Below, one piece after another: positions 11,938-20,893 of a stretch of 64,000 nucleotides of DNA (position 1 is the first letter of the stretch; the number at the start of each line of letters is the position of its first letter). The stretch is taken from the NCBI GenBank assembly GCA_031291075.1, contig JARLJS010000049.1, positions 1 through 64,000 of the forward strand. The letters run 5' to 3'. The position numbers and the translations under genes are program-made. The notes beneath the pieces were generated by a model. It did not search any database and was not told where the DNA came from. It saw only the letters and a program-made list of their open reading frames with translations. This stretch comes from Nevskia sp. (GTDB lineage: Bacteria > Pseudomonadota > Gammaproteobacteria > Nevskiales > Nevskiaceae).

Positions 11938-12375
11938 TCAGGCGGTCGCGGCGCGCTGGAAATCCGACTTGCCGCCGGTCTTCTTCAGCAGCAGCACTTC
12001 GCGGATCGCCAGGTCGGTACCGGCGTGCGGCTTGAGCATGTCGTACAGGGTCAGCGCGCAGATGCTGGCGGCGGTCAGGGCTTCCATCTCCACCCCGGTG
12101 CGGGCGTGGGTGGCCACCTCGACCGTGACGGTCACCCGGTTGCTGCCGAAGTCGTAGTGCAGGTCGTGGCGCTCGATCGGCAGCGGATGGCACAGCGGCA
12201 GCAGTTCCCAGGTGCGCTTGGCGCCAAGGATGGCGGCGGCGCGGGCGATCTCCAGCGCGTCGCCCTTGTCGAGGGTGCGCGCACGCAGGCGCTCCAGCAC
12301 CGCCGGGGGCATCTCGACGATGGCCTGGGCCACGGCCACCCGCAGGGTTATGGCTTTTTCGCTGACGTCTCTCAT
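11938..12375 (-). CDS. moaC: Cyclic pyranopterin monophosphate synthase MoaC
   Basis: MoaC acts with MoaA to convert GTP to cyclic pyranopterin monophosphate. The protein is 145 aa, slightly short but complete in the core: GDALEIARAAAILGAKRTWE, LLPLCHPLPIE and EVATHARTGVEMEALTAAS, ending with LLLKKTGGKSDF. The ATG overlaps the moaE end by 4 nt, indicating coupled translation. It is the fourth gene of moaA-moaD-moaE-moaC-sulP. Confidence 0.95.
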   Translation of the reverse strand: MRDVSEKAITLRVAVAQAIVEMPPAVLERLRARTLDKGDALEIARAAAILGAKRTWELLPLCHPLPIERHDLHYDFGSNRVTVTVEVATHARTGVEMEALTAASICALTLYDMLKPHAGTDLAIREVLLLKKTGGKSDFQRAATA

Positions 12376-12809
12376 GTGTTCTTGATGTCCTTGATCGGCG
12401 TCCCTTCCTGGAACCGCGTCTCGCCGTCGGCGTAGCGCTCCTCTTTCCAGATCGGCACGGTCTGCTTCAGCGTGTCGATGGCCCAGCGGCAGGCGGCGAA
12501 CGCCTCGGCGCGATGGCCGGCGCGCGCCACCACCACCACACTGGCGTCGCCCACCGCAAGATCTCCGACGGCGTGCGCCACGCTGACCTCGGCGCCGAAG
12601 CGCGCGGCGGCTTCCGCCTCGATCTCGGCCAGCCGGCGCTCGGCCAGCGCCACGTGCGCATGGTACTTGATGCCGCTGACGGCGCGGCCTTCGTGCACGT
12701 TGCGCACGGTGCCGGCGAAGAAGGCCAGGCCGCCGCAGTGAGGCGGCATCGGCGCGGCCACCCACTCGGACAGGTTGAGCGGGCCCTGGCGCAGGCGTGA
12801 GGTGCTCAT
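12372..12809 (-). CDS. moaE: Molybdopterin synthase catalytic subunit MoaE
   Basis: A 145-aa large subunit of MPT synthase, which inserts the dithiolene sulfurs carried by MoaD. Family motifs include GLAFFAGTVRNVHEGRAV, Y-H at the conserved KYHAHVALAE block, VVVVARAGHRAEAFAACRW and the catalytic-lysine region IWKEERYADG. Its start is 4 nt after the moaD stop. The gene overlaps moaC by 4 nt. Confidence 0.95.
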   Translation of the reverse strand: MSTSRLRQGPLNLSEWVAAPMPPHCGGLAFFAGTVRNVHEGRAVSGIKYHAHVALAERRLAEIEAEAAARFGAEVSVAHAVGDLAVGDASVVVVARAGHRAEAFAACRWAIDTLKQTVPIWKEERYADGETRFQEGTPIKDIKNT

Positions 12810-12813
12810 ATCA

Positions 12814-13059
12814 TCAGCCGCCGCTGACCGGCGGGATCAGCGCCAGGCGCTCGCCCTCCGCAAGCGCGCGGCCGGCATGGACGATCTGGTCGCCGATCGC
12901 CACCGCCAGGGTTTCGCGGCGGGCGGCCAGCTCCGGGTAGCGCTCGGCCATGCGGTCGAGGGCGCTCGAGACGGTGGCCGTCTCACCCAGGTCGAGGCTG
13001 ACCGATTCGGCGCCGCACCAGCGCTGGGAGGCGCCGCAGCATTCGATGACGATTCTCAT
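12814..13059 (-). CDS. moaD: Molybdopterin synthase sulfur carrier subunit MoaD
   Basis: A ubiquitin-like sulfur carrier of 81 aa ending in the required Gly-Gly (LIPPVSGG), where the thiocarboxylate forms. The frame is open for 24 more codons upstream, but the ATG at 13059 gives the normal MoaD length and N-terminal beta strand (MRIVIECCG), so I chose it. It sits between moaA and moaE. Confidence 0.93.
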   Translation of the reverse strand: MRIVIECCGASQRWCGAESVSLDLGETATVSSALDRMAERYPELAARRETLAVAIGDQIVHAGRALAEGERLALIPPVSGG

Positions 13060-13140
13060 CCTGTTGATTTCGTTGGCTGATATTTCAAAGCGCCGTGCCG
13101 TCGAAGGCCCGGCGGCCGCAACTTCCCCCAAGGCGGCGGT

Positions 13141-14199
13141 TCATCCCCCGAGGCTGTTCATCGCAATCCGCCGCTCGGCATAGCCGGGGTGCGCCACGTA
13201 GCCGGCATCCTTGTGCCACACCGTGTCGCGGATCAGCGCGGTGAGTTCCGCCTCGCTGGCGCCGGCCTGCAGCGGCTCGCGCAGCGACACGCCCTTGGGC
13301 GAGAACAGGCAGGGGTAGAGCTTGCCGTCGGCGGTCAGCCGCAGGCGGTCGCAGCTTGAGCAGAACGGGTTGGAGACGGTGGCGATGACGCCGATCTTCG
13401 CTGCGCCGGTGCCGCCACGGAGACGGAAGTAGGCGGCGGGGTCGCTGCCGCGCGGCTGGGGATCGATTTCGAATTCGCCCCGCAGGTGCTGCAGGATCTC
13501 GGCCTGGGTCACCACGCGCTGCTGCGACCATTCGTGGCGGCCGTCCAGCGGCATGAACTCGATGAAGCGCAGCGGCAGCTGCTGCGCCATGGCCCAGCGG
13601 GTCAGCGGCAGGATCTCGTCCTCGTTGACGCCGCGTACGATCACCGCGTTGAGCTTGAGCGGCAGCCCGGCGGCCCGCGCCGCGGCGATGCCGTCCAGTA
13701 CCGGCTGTACCTCGCGGTTGCCGGACAGCCTGGCGAAGGTGTCGGGCGTGAGTGCGTCCAGGCTGATGTTGAGGTCGTCCAGGCCCGCGGCCTTGAGTGC
13801 GGCGGCGCGGCGTGCCAGCAGCGCGGCGTTGGTGGTGAGCGAGATGCGCTCCAGTCCGAGGGCGCGCAGGCTGCCGCATTCCGCCACCACGGCTTCCAGG
13901 TCGCGCCGCAGCAGGGGCTCGCCGCCGGTGAGGCGCAAGTGGGTCACGCCGAGTTCCGCCACGAACAGCCGCAGCAGCCGCTGCAGCCCGGCCCGGCTCA
14001 GGCGGTCGGCGCGCTCCATGAAGTCCGGGCTGTCCGGCATGCAATACGGACAACGGAAGTTGCAGCGGTCGGTCAGCGACACCCGCAGCTTGCGCTTGAT
14101 CCGGCCGTGGCGGTCGCGCAGCGGCCCGCCGAGCAGGTCGGCCAGCGGCAGTACGGCGTCAGGGGGGCGGGGCAGTAGGCTCATGGCGGTGTCATCCAC
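13141..14199 (-). CDS. moaA: GTP 3',8-cyclase MoaA (radical SAM)
   Basis: MoaA rearranges GTP in the first step of molybdenum cofactor synthesis. The protein is up to 352 aa. The radical-SAM cluster motif is CNFRCPYC, the SAM-binding GGE is in LRLTGGEPLLRRDLE, and the C-terminal second cluster is CSSCDRLRLTADGKLYPC. It ends in the catalytic Gly-Gly (MNSLGG). Either the GTG at 14199 or the ATG at 14184 could be the start. It lies 51 nt downstream of the DUF934 gene, so the cysI and moa genes may form one transcription unit. Confidence 0.95.
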   Translation of the reverse strand: MDDTAMSLLPRPPDAVLPLADLLGGPLRDRHGRIKRKLRVSLTDRCNFRCPYCMPDSPDFMERADRLSRAGLQRLLRLFVAELGVTHLRLTGGEPLLRRDLEAVVAECGSLRALGLERISLTTNAALLARRAAALKAAGLDDLNISLDALTPDTFARLSGNREVQPVLDGIAAARAAGLPLKLNAVIVRGVNEDEILPLTRWAMAQQLPLRFIEFMPLDGRHEWSQQRVVTQAEILQHLRGEFEIDPQPRGSDPAAYFRLRGGTGAAKIGVIATVSNPFCSSCDRLRLTADGKLYPCLFSPKGVSLREPLQAGASEAELTALIRDTVWHKDAGYVAHPGYAERRIAMNSLGG

Positions 14200-14250
14200 C
14201 AGCCATTGTACGGCGAATCGCCGTGGCGCCGTCCGCCACGGCCGGATCGG

Positions 14251-14751
14251 TCAGGCCGCCAGGTTGCGCCGCTTCTGCCACACCGTTTCGACGCCGTCGG
14301 CGCCGCGCTGGTAGGCCAGGCTGTAGTCGGAGAAGGCGTGCAGGCACTCCTGCGGGTCCTGGTCGGCGCGCAGCTCGAAGGCATTGATGCCGCAACGCTG
14401 CATGTGGAACAACTGGTCGTGCAGCACATCGCCCTGGGCGCGGATCTCGCCGCAGAAGCCGAAACGCTCGCGCAGCACGCGCGCCTGGGAATAGGCGCGG
14501 CCGTCGGCGAACTTGGGGATCTCCACCGCCACCAGCGGCAGTCCGTTCAGCTCGGGGGCGAGCGCGGTGATGTCGTCGGTGTTGGGGATGCGCACGCCTA
14601 CGGCCAGCCCGGACGCGTCCAGCGCGGCGCGCTCGGCGCGGAAGCGCTTGAGGCTGACGATCACCCTGCCGACGGCGGGCAAGGCTGCCTCGTCCGCCAG
14701 GCTGAGCCAGTCGTTCTCGGCCAGGCGGCCGTCGCGGATGAAGCCGCTCAC
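14251..14751 (-). CDS. DUF934 protein, sulfite-reductase partner
   Basis: A 166-aa protein of the DUF934 family, typically encoded right after cysI-type sulfite reductases and presumed to help assimilatory sulfate reduction. The conserved centre is GVRIPNTDDITALAPELNGL and the later FADGRAYSQARVLRERFGF. The GTG start at 14751 overlaps the cysI TGA (GTGA), so translation is coupled. Its chemistry is unknown. Confidence 0.88.
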   Translation of the reverse strand: MSGFIRDGRLAENDWLSLADEAALPAVGRVIVSLKRFRAERAALDASGLAVGVRIPNTDDITALAPELNGLPLVAVEIPKFADGRAYSQARVLRERFGFCGEIRAQGDVLHDQLFHMQRCGINAFELRADQDPQECLHAFSDYSLAYQRGADGVETVWQKRRNLAA

Positions 14752-16436
14752 GCCGCCACCTCGCTCTCCACCTCGGCCTCGGCGCCGCCGTAGAGCCGCT
14801 GCTTGAACGGCGCCATGCCGACGCGACGGTAAGTGGCGAGGAAGGTCTCCTCGGCGTCCTGGCGCTGCTCCAGGTACACCTGGATCAGCTTCTCCACCGC
14901 GTCGGCGATGCCGGCGCGCGCGATCGAGGGGCCGGTGCGGTCGCCCAGGGTGGCATCGTTTTCGGCCGAGCCGCCGAGCGTCACCTGGTACCACTCCTCG
15001 CCGTGCTTGTCGACGCCGAGGATGCCGATGTGGCCGACGCTGTGATGGCCGCAACCGTTCATGCAGCCGGACATCTTGATCTTCAGCTCGCCGATGTCGT
15101 GCTGGTAGTCGAGGTCCTCGAAGCGGTCGAAGATGTCCTGCGCCACGCCGATCGAGCCGGCGTTGGCCAGCGAGCAGAAATCCAGGCCGGGACAGCAGAT
15201 CAGGTCGGTAAGCAGGCCGATGTTGGGGGTGGCCAGGCCCAGCTCCGCCAGGCGCTGCCACACGGCGTAGACATCCTTCTTCGGCACCTCCGCCAGCACC
15301 AGGTTCTGGTCGTGGGTGGTGCGCACCTCGCCGAAGCTGTAGCGGTCGGCCAGGTCGGCCAGCGCGTCGAGCTGCTGGTGGGTGATGTCGCCGGGCGCCA
15401 CGCCGGGCGCCTTCAGCGAGACGAACACGGCGGCATAGCCGGGCTGGCGGTGGGCGCGCAGGTTGCGCTTGGCCCAGCTCGCGAAGCGGCCGTCGGCCGC
15501 CACATGAGCCTCGTAGCTGCCGTCGTCGGCGCTGGCGGAATCGTAGGGATGCTGGTCGAAGCGCGACTTGATCCGCTCCAGGTCCTGCGGCTGCAGCTTG
15601 AGGTAGGAGTCCTTGAGTTGCGCCCACTCGGCCTCGACCAGCTCGGTGAACTTGGCCGGGCCGAGCGACTTCACCAGCACCTTGATGCGGGCGCGGTGGA
15701 TGTTGTCGCGCCGTCCCAGGCGGTTGTAGACGCGCAGGATCGACTCCAGGTAGGAGAACAGGTCCAGCTCGGGCAGGAACTCGCGGATCTTGTGCGCCAG
15801 CATCGGCATGCGGCCGAGGCCGCCGCCGACGAAGATGCTGTAGCCCAGCTCACCCGCCTCGTTGCGGACGATATGTACGCCGATGTCGTGGACCGCGATG
15901 GCGGCGCGGTCGAGTGTCGAGGACGAAAAGGCGATCTTGAACTTGCGCGGCAGCCAGTTGAATTCCGGGTGGAATGTCGACCACTGGCGGGTGATCTCGC
16001 AGTAGGGGCGCGGATCGACCAGCTCGTCCGCCGCCACCCCGGCCAGGTGGTCGGTGGTGGTGTTGCGGATGCAGTTGCCGCTGGTCTGGATGGCGTGCAT
16101 CTGCACCGTCGCCAGCTCGGCCAGGATGTCCGGCACCTGCTCCAGCTTCGGCCAGTTGAACTGGATGTTCTGGCGGGTGGTGACGTGGCAATAGCCCTTG
16201 TCATAGGCGCGCGCGATATGCGCCAGCTTGCGCAGCCGTGCCGAGGACAGCATGCCGTAAGGCACCGCCAGGCGCAGCATCGGGGCGAAGCGCTGGATGT
16301 ACAGGCCGTTGCGCAGGCGCAGGCTGCGGAACTCCTCTTCCGACAGCTTGCCGGCGAGGAAACGCCGGGTCTGGTCGCGGAACTGCGCGACGCGTTCATC
16401 CACCAGGCGTTGGTCCAGTTCGTCGTAACGGTACAC
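14748..16436 (-). CDS. cysI: Sulfite (or nitrite) reductase hemoprotein, siroheme/[4Fe-4S]
   Basis: A 562-aa one-subunit sulfite/nitrite reductase. The duplicated ferredoxin-like repeats and siroheme-binding arginines are visible, and the [4Fe-4S]-siroheme cysteines lie in CCPGLDFCSLANAGS and SGCMNGCGHH. The cysB, DUF934 and cysG context favours assimilatory sulfite reduction to sulfide (CysI role) over nitrite. No flavoprotein CysJ is present, so electrons probably come from ferredoxin. The start is GTG with a weak ribosome-binding site. Confidence 0.92.
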   Translation of the reverse strand: MYRYDELDQRLVDERVAQFRDQTRRFLAGKLSEEEFRSLRLRNGLYIQRFAPMLRLAVPYGMLSSARLRKLAHIARAYDKGYCHVTTRQNIQFNWPKLEQVPDILAELATVQMHAIQTSGNCIRNTTTDHLAGVAADELVDPRPYCEITRQWSTFHPEFNWLPRKFKIAFSSSTLDRAAIAVHDIGVHIVRNEAGELGYSIFVGGGLGRMPMLAHKIREFLPELDLFSYLESILRVYNRLGRRDNIHRARIKVLVKSLGPAKFTELVEAEWAQLKDSYLKLQPQDLERIKSRFDQHPYDSASADDGSYEAHVAADGRFASWAKRNLRAHRQPGYAAVFVSLKAPGVAPGDITHQQLDALADLADRYSFGEVRTTHDQNLVLAEVPKKDVYAVWQRLAELGLATPNIGLLTDLICCPGLDFCSLANAGSIGVAQDIFDRFEDLDYQHDIGELKIKMSGCMNGCGHHSVGHIGILGVDKHGEEWYQVTLGGSAENDATLGDRTGPSIARAGIADAVEKLIQVYLEQRQDAEETFLATYRRVGMAPFKQRLYGGAEAEVESEVAA

Positions 16437-16579
16437 GGGCGGGTTCCGGTGCTTATAGCGGAAAGTTCAGGGCTGGCACTGTACAGGCCGGGCCTGGGCA
16501 TAAGCTAATAACTAATTGATCCAAGGCCTTCCGTCCTCTTTGGCCGACAATGGTCCGCCAATACATCCCGCGTCGCCGG
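16437..16579 (-). promoter_or_regulatory. cysB-cysI intergenic region, candidate CysB target
   Basis: This 143-nt gap contains an AT-rich island in a GC-rich background around 16498-16522 with a direct repeat CTAAT-AA-CTAAT (16505-16516). On the minus strand it lies about 70 nt upstream of the cysI start, where a LysR-type activator would bind. The CysB consensus is loose, so this is only a candidate site. TATAAG (16452-16457, minus strand) is a possible -10. Confidence 0.3.
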
Positions 16580-17572
16580 CTAGACCATATGCAACTTCGC
16601 GATCAGATCGTGCACCCGCTGGGCGCGCGCAGCGTGGTCCTGGATCCCCGCCACCTCGTCGATGAGGTCGCGGGTCAGATGCGGCGCGAACTGGGCCATG
16701 AAGTCGTACATGTAGCCGCGCAGGAACATGCCGTAGCGGAAGCCGATATGGGTGGTGCTGGGCTCGAACAGGTGGTCGGCCGGCAGCCGCACCAGGTCGG
16801 CGTCCTGCTTGGGATCGTAGGCCATGGTGGCGACGATGCCGACGCCCAGGCCGAGCCGCACGTAGGTCTTGATCACGTCGGCGTCCGCCGCGGTCAGCAC
16901 CACGTCGGGCTTCAGGCCATGGGCATGGAAGGCCTGGTCCAGCTTGGAGCGCCCGGTGAAGCCGAAGGTATAGGTGATGATCGGGTGGTCGGCGATGTCC
17001 GCCAGGGTCAGCTTGGCCTTGCCCTGGATCTTCTGCGCCAGCGGGTGCTTGGGCGGCACCAGCACGCTGCGGTTCCAGTGGTAGCAGGGCAGCATCACCA
17101 ACTGCTCGAAGTGCTCCATCGCCTCGGTGGCGATGGCGAAATCGACGGTGCCCTCGGCGGCCTGCTTGGCGATCTGCGGCGGTGTCCCCTGGTACAGGTG
17201 CAGGCGCACCAGCGGATAGGCCTGGCGGAATTTGTGGATCACCGGCGGCAGGGCGTAGCGGGCCTGGGTGTGGGTGGTGGCCAGGCTGAGGTCGCCCTTG
17301 TTGGTGTCGCGGAACTCCTCGGCGACGTTGCGCACGTTTTCGGCTTCGCGCAGCAGCCGGCGGGTGTACTCCAGGATCCGCTGGCCGGCCGGCGTGATCT
17401 CGGAGAGCTGCTTGCCGTTGCGCTGGAAGATATCGACGCCGAGTTCCTCCTCCAGCAGCCGGATCTGCTTGCTGACGCCGGGTTGGGAGGTGAACAAGGC
17501 CTCCGCCGCCGCGGTGACGTTGAGACCGCGGTTGGCGACCTCGTGGATGTAGTGGAGCTGGCGCAGCTTCAT
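16580..17572 (-). CDS. cysB: LysR-type transcriptional regulator CysB
   Basis: A 330-aa LysR regulator of the CysB branch, which activates sulfate assimilation with O-/N-acetylserine as inducer. The N-terminal helix-turn-helix begins MKLRQLHYIHEVANRGLNVT and includes LFTSQPGVSKQIRLLEEELG. The CysB-type effector domain shows TTHTQARYALPPVI and the C-terminal HIGFRYGMFLRGYMYDF block. It lies upstream of cysI on the same strand and divergent from a TSUP transporter. Confidence 0.95.
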   Translation of the reverse strand: MKLRQLHYIHEVANRGLNVTAAAEALFTSQPGVSKQIRLLEEELGVDIFQRNGKQLSEITPAGQRILEYTRRLLREAENVRNVAEEFRDTNKGDLSLATTHTQARYALPPVIHKFRQAYPLVRLHLYQGTPPQIAKQAAEGTVDFAIATEAMEHFEQLVMLPCYHWNRSVLVPPKHPLAQKIQGKAKLTLADIADHPIITYTFGFTGRSKLDQAFHAHGLKPDVVLTAADADVIKTYVRLGLGVGIVATMAYDPKQDADLVRLPADHLFEPSTTHIGFRYGMFLRGYMYDFMAQFAPHLTRDLIDEVAGIQDHAARAQRVHDLIAKLHMV

Positions 17573-17633
17573 CGAAGCTCTCCTTTATTCGATTTGATTC
17601 TGTAAATGATACACAAGCATTACATTTTTAGCA

Positions 17634-17651
17634 CAATAATGGATGTTATTG
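17634..17651. promoter_or_regulatory. Inverted repeat between cysB and the TSUP gene
   Basis: CAATAA-N6-TTATTG is a perfect 6-bp inverted repeat in an AT-rich 104-nt intergenic region, 26 nt before the TSUP start. The position fits a LysR-type (CysB) operator controlling the divergent pair, but the assignment is inference. Confidence 0.4.
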
Positions 17652-17676
17652 GTCTCCACTTAATCCCACGAGTTAT

Positions 17677-18546
17677 ATGAACGGTCCTCTCGACGGTCTG
17701 GGTTTCTCCCTCGCCGGGCTGCTGGTCGGCGCCGCGGTCGGTGCCACCGGGGTCGGCGGCGGCTCGCTGATGACGCCGGTGCTGATCCTGTTCTATGGGG
17801 TGGCGCCGTCGCTGGCGGTGGGCACCGACCTGCTTTATGCCTCTCTCAGCAAGTCCTTCGGCGTGCTGCTCTACCGCAACAACGGCTCGGTGGACTGGAG
17901 CATCGTCGGCTGGCAGGCGCTGGGTTCGGTGCCAGCTTCCCTGCTCACTCTGTTGCTCCTGCATCGGATCGGCGATGCCGCGGCGCTCGATCACCTGATC
18001 AAGCTGACCTTGTCCGTCGCCATCATCGTCACCGCCACCTTCACCCTGTTCCAGGGCGCCATCGCTTCGCGCCTGCGTCCGGCCGCGCGGCTGGCGCAGG
18101 AGAGCGAGCACCCGGCCATCGGCGTGGGGCTGCAGCGCGCGCTGACCGTCCTGGCCGGCCTGCTGATCGGCTGCGTGGTGACGATCTCCTCGGTGGGCGC
18201 CGGCGCCATCGGCATGATGCTGCTCCTGCTGCTCTACCCCAAGCATCCGCCGGTGAAGATCGTGGGCAGCGACCTGGCGCACGCGGTGCTGATCACCGCC
18301 ATCGCCGGACTCGGCCATGCCCGGCTCGGCAGCGTCGACTACCACCTGCTGGGCTGGCTCCTGCTTGGCGCGCTGCCCGGGATCTGGCTCGGCAGCCGGG
18401 TTGGCTTCCGTCTCGACGGCCGCGCCCTCAAGCGCGCGGTGGCCTGCCTGTTGCTGGTGGTGGGGGCCATGACCCTGGCCAAGGCCGTGCCGGCGGCGCA
18501 TGCGCCGCGGGCGGTGGTGGTGGAGGCACAGGCGCAGGCGAAGTAA
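17677..18546 (+). CDS. TSUP (TauE/SafE) family anion transporter
   Basis: A 289-aa membrane protein with about eight hydrophobic segments in two repeats, each starting with a Gly-rich motif: GAAVGATGVGGGSLMTP and the later CVVTISSVGAGAIGMMLLLL. Members move sulfite, sulfate or organosulfonates. Position divergent from cysB and near sulfite reductase suggests sulfite or sulfate transport in the cysteine pathway; exact substrate and direction are not shown by sequence. Confidence 0.88.
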   Translation: MNGPLDGLGFSLAGLLVGAAVGATGVGGGSLMTPVLILFYGVAPSLAVGTDLLYASLSKSFGVLLYRNNGSVDWSIVGWQALGSVPASLLTLLLLHRIGDAAALDHLIKLTLSVAIIVTATFTLFQGAIASRLRPAARLAQESEHPAIGVGLQRALTVLAGLLIGCVVTISSVGAGAIGMMLLLLLYPKHPPVKIVGSDLAHAVLITAIAGLGHARLGSVDYHLLGWLLLGALPGIWLGSRVGFRLDGRALKRAVACLLLVVGAMTLAKAVPAAHAPRAVVVEAQAQAK

Positions 18547-18571
18547 GCGCCAGGGATATAGCAGAGGGTCC

Positions 18572-20701
18572 CTACGGCCAGCTGGTCACCAGGTTGTAGG
18601 CGTTGACCGTGCCGATGCCGGTGGCGAAGTCCCAGCCGGTGCCGGTGCCGAACGCCCTTGCGTACGACGAGGTGGACGTGGACAGCACGCCGTTGCTGCC
18701 GGAGGGGTCGTAGCAGCCGTAGGGCGTCCTGCAGTTGACGTCGATGTCGCCCTGGGTCACGTCGTAGAACACGCAGGAACCCGTGGCGGCGTTGCCGTTG
18801 CTGGAGTTGCAGCCGCCGTTGCCGGCGCTGCCGTATTCCTTGGCGGCCAGGTTGTAGTAGGTGTAGTTCGGGTTGCCCTGGCGCGCGCCCTTCTTCTGGT
18901 TTGCCAGCGCCTGGATCGCCGCCATGATCGGCGCGGAGAACGAGGTGCCGCCGGCGCCCGACCAGCGGCTGGGTGCGCCGCTGCAGAGCGCGCCGCCGGC
19001 CGCGGTGTTGGACCAGCAGTACACGTAGTAATGACCCCACACGCCGTTGGCGGCGAACAGCGAGACGTCCGGGATGTCGCGCACGCCGTCGGCGGGTATG
19101 CCGATCACGCCGGACTGCCAGGACGGCTTGGGTGTGCCCCGGCAGCTGCCGCCGACCACGCCCGTCACCGACGGCCGGCCGCTGGCGCAGCCGCTGGGGC
19201 CGCCGCTGCCGGCGGCCGTGGTCAGGTAGTAGCGGCTGCCGATCGAGCTGTTGCAGAAGCCGCCCGAGCCGTAGGGCGCGTTGTAACCGGCGTAGCTGCT
19301 CAGCAGGCCGCCGGCACAGGAGTCGTTCCAGGGGATTTCCGGCACGTAGGACCTGGCCGAGCCGTAGCCCGCGCTGTTGGCCGGGTTCCAGTAGCTGGCG
19401 CTGGTCTTGGCGTAGCTGTCGCCGAAATCAGTGCCGCCCACGGCGACGTTGTACGGCGTCGAGGCGAAACCGCTGACGCCGACGCCGTGGCTGGCGCGGG
19501 TCATGTTGGCGTCGCAGCTTGCGGCGCCTTCGTCGCCCGAGGATACGAATATGGACACGCCTTCGGCGACCGCCTGCTGGTAGGTGGCGATGTAGGCGGC
19601 GTTGGCCGCGGCGCCGTTTTCGGCCTCGCACTCGCCGTAGCTGATGCTCACCACCGCGGGCGGGGCGTTGCTGGCGTTGATCAGGTTCTGCAGGGCGATC
19701 AGCCCGCCGAAGGTGGTGCTGGTGTCGGCGCAGGAGGCAAGTTCGATGGTGGCGTTCGGCGCGGCGGCGCTGGCCCATTCGGCGTCGAGGATGGCTTCGC
19801 CGTCGTTGCCGGCGCGGACGCCGGGGTTACTGCAGTTGCTGGTGCCGTTCTTGGGTGCGGGGTGCACCTGCACGAACGAGCCCAGGCTGTAGCCCGACAG
19901 GCCGAAGGTGCTGCGGAAGGTGGCCCAGTCGGCCGGGTTGTAGACGTTGGTGTCCTCGATCACCACGATGGTCTGGCCCTGGCCCGAGAGGCCGCTGGCG
20001 AACAGCGGGTTGAGGTTGTAGATCGTCGCCAGGTCAGCCGGCACCACCGCTTCGTAGGTGCTGCCGCCCGAGGCGAAGGTGTACTCGACGTGCTCGCGGC
20101 GCATGCTGCGCGGCCGGAAGTCGTGCAGCGACACAACGCCGACGATGGCTCCGGCCAGAGCCGCCGGGATGCGCGGGTCGCTCATGTTGGCGATGTGGGG
20201 GATGCCTTCCACCGAGAGGCGGTGGATCTCGGTGTGGAAGGCCTCGCGCACCTGTCCGGCAGTGCCGGAGAAGTCGATCGTCAGCGAGCCGGGGTAGACC
20301 TGCTCGACGCGGAAGCCGTGCGCGGCGAGCCACTCGCTCACCGCCAGGATGTCCCGCGGCACGGCGCCAAACTGCTGCACGAAGGCGCTGGCGGTCAGCC
20401 AGTGGTGGTAGTTCGGCGAAGCGGGATTGTGGAGCTGGTCGATCAGCTGCTCCAGCGACTGTTCCTGTGCCGGCGTGCGCTGCAGCACCAGCTGCATGTG
20501 CTCCAGCATCAACTCGTCGCCCACCGCGCCGCGGTCGTTCTCGGCGATGGCCTCGGAGCGGGTATTGCCCGGCAGCGTGACGAGACTGGCTTCGTCAACC
20601 GCTTCGATGACCAGCGGCGGTGCCGGCGCGGCATCCGCCGCCGCCAGACCCAGCGCCAGCGCGGCGGCGGACAGGGACTTCCATTTCCATTGGTGACGCA
20701 T
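18572..20701 (-). CDS. Secreted S53 family serine-carboxyl peptidase (sedolisin/kumamolisin)
   Basis: A 709-aa preproprotease. A signal peptide (hydrophobic SLSAAALALGLAAADA) precedes the pro-kumamolisin activation domain (about residues 50-200, with NYHHWLTASAFVQQFG). The catalytic domain has the Glu/Asp pair in DGEAILDAEW, an oxyanion Asp near SSGDEGAASC, and the nucleophile Ser in GGTSFSAPIMAA. Several Cys pairs suggest disulfides after export. S53 enzymes usually work at acidic pH. The gene is convergent with the TSUP gene and appears to be a single-gene unit. Confidence 0.92.
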   Translation of the reverse strand: MRHQWKWKSLSAAALALGLAAADAAPAPPLVIEAVDEASLVTLPGNTRSEAIAENDRGAVGDELMLEHMQLVLQRTPAQEQSLEQLIDQLHNPASPNYHHWLTASAFVQQFGAVPRDILAVSEWLAAHGFRVEQVYPGSLTIDFSGTAGQVREAFHTEIHRLSVEGIPHIANMSDPRIPAALAGAIVGVVSLHDFRPRSMRREHVEYTFASGGSTYEAVVPADLATIYNLNPLFASGLSGQGQTIVVIEDTNVYNPADWATFRSTFGLSGYSLGSFVQVHPAPKNGTSNCSNPGVRAGNDGEAILDAEWASAAAPNATIELASCADTSTTFGGLIALQNLINASNAPPAVVSISYGECEAENGAAANAAYIATYQQAVAEGVSIFVSSGDEGAASCDANMTRASHGVGVSGFASTPYNVAVGGTDFGDSYAKTSASYWNPANSAGYGSARSYVPEIPWNDSCAGGLLSSYAGYNAPYGSGGFCNSSIGSRYYLTTAAGSGGPSGCASGRPSVTGVVGGSCRGTPKPSWQSGVIGIPADGVRDIPDVSLFAANGVWGHYYVYCWSNTAAGGALCSGAPSRWSGAGGTSFSAPIMAAIQALANQKKGARQGNPNYTYYNLAAKEYGSAGNGGCNSSNGNAATGSCVFYDVTQGDIDVNCRTPYGCYDPSGSNGVLSTSTSSYARAFGTGTGWDFATGIGTVNAYNLVTSWP

Positions 20702-20893
20702 CCGAACCCCCAGGGGGTGCCGGCTCGACCACTGTCCCGGCTATCCCGTCCCGACTCGATGTAATAGCGCAACGGTACGCTTCCGTGGGCTGACGCTCGC
20801 TCAAAGGGGGTGCGGATGCGATGGAAGGAACGGCTGCTCCGTTTGCGTGCGTGGCAGCGGCGGTTTTTGCGTGCCCCGCGCGCAGGTCTCACA

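Noticed and set aside
18500-20764. A 754-codon plus-strand open frame opposite the S53 peptidase, and similar long frames opposite dxs/ispA (25388-27760), parE (28603-30714), parC (33025-34998) and metG (47122-49395)
   Set aside because: Their translations are rich in Arg, His, Gly, Ala and Val with no domain pattern, while the opposite strand encodes clear conserved proteins. They are by-products of GC-rich third positions.
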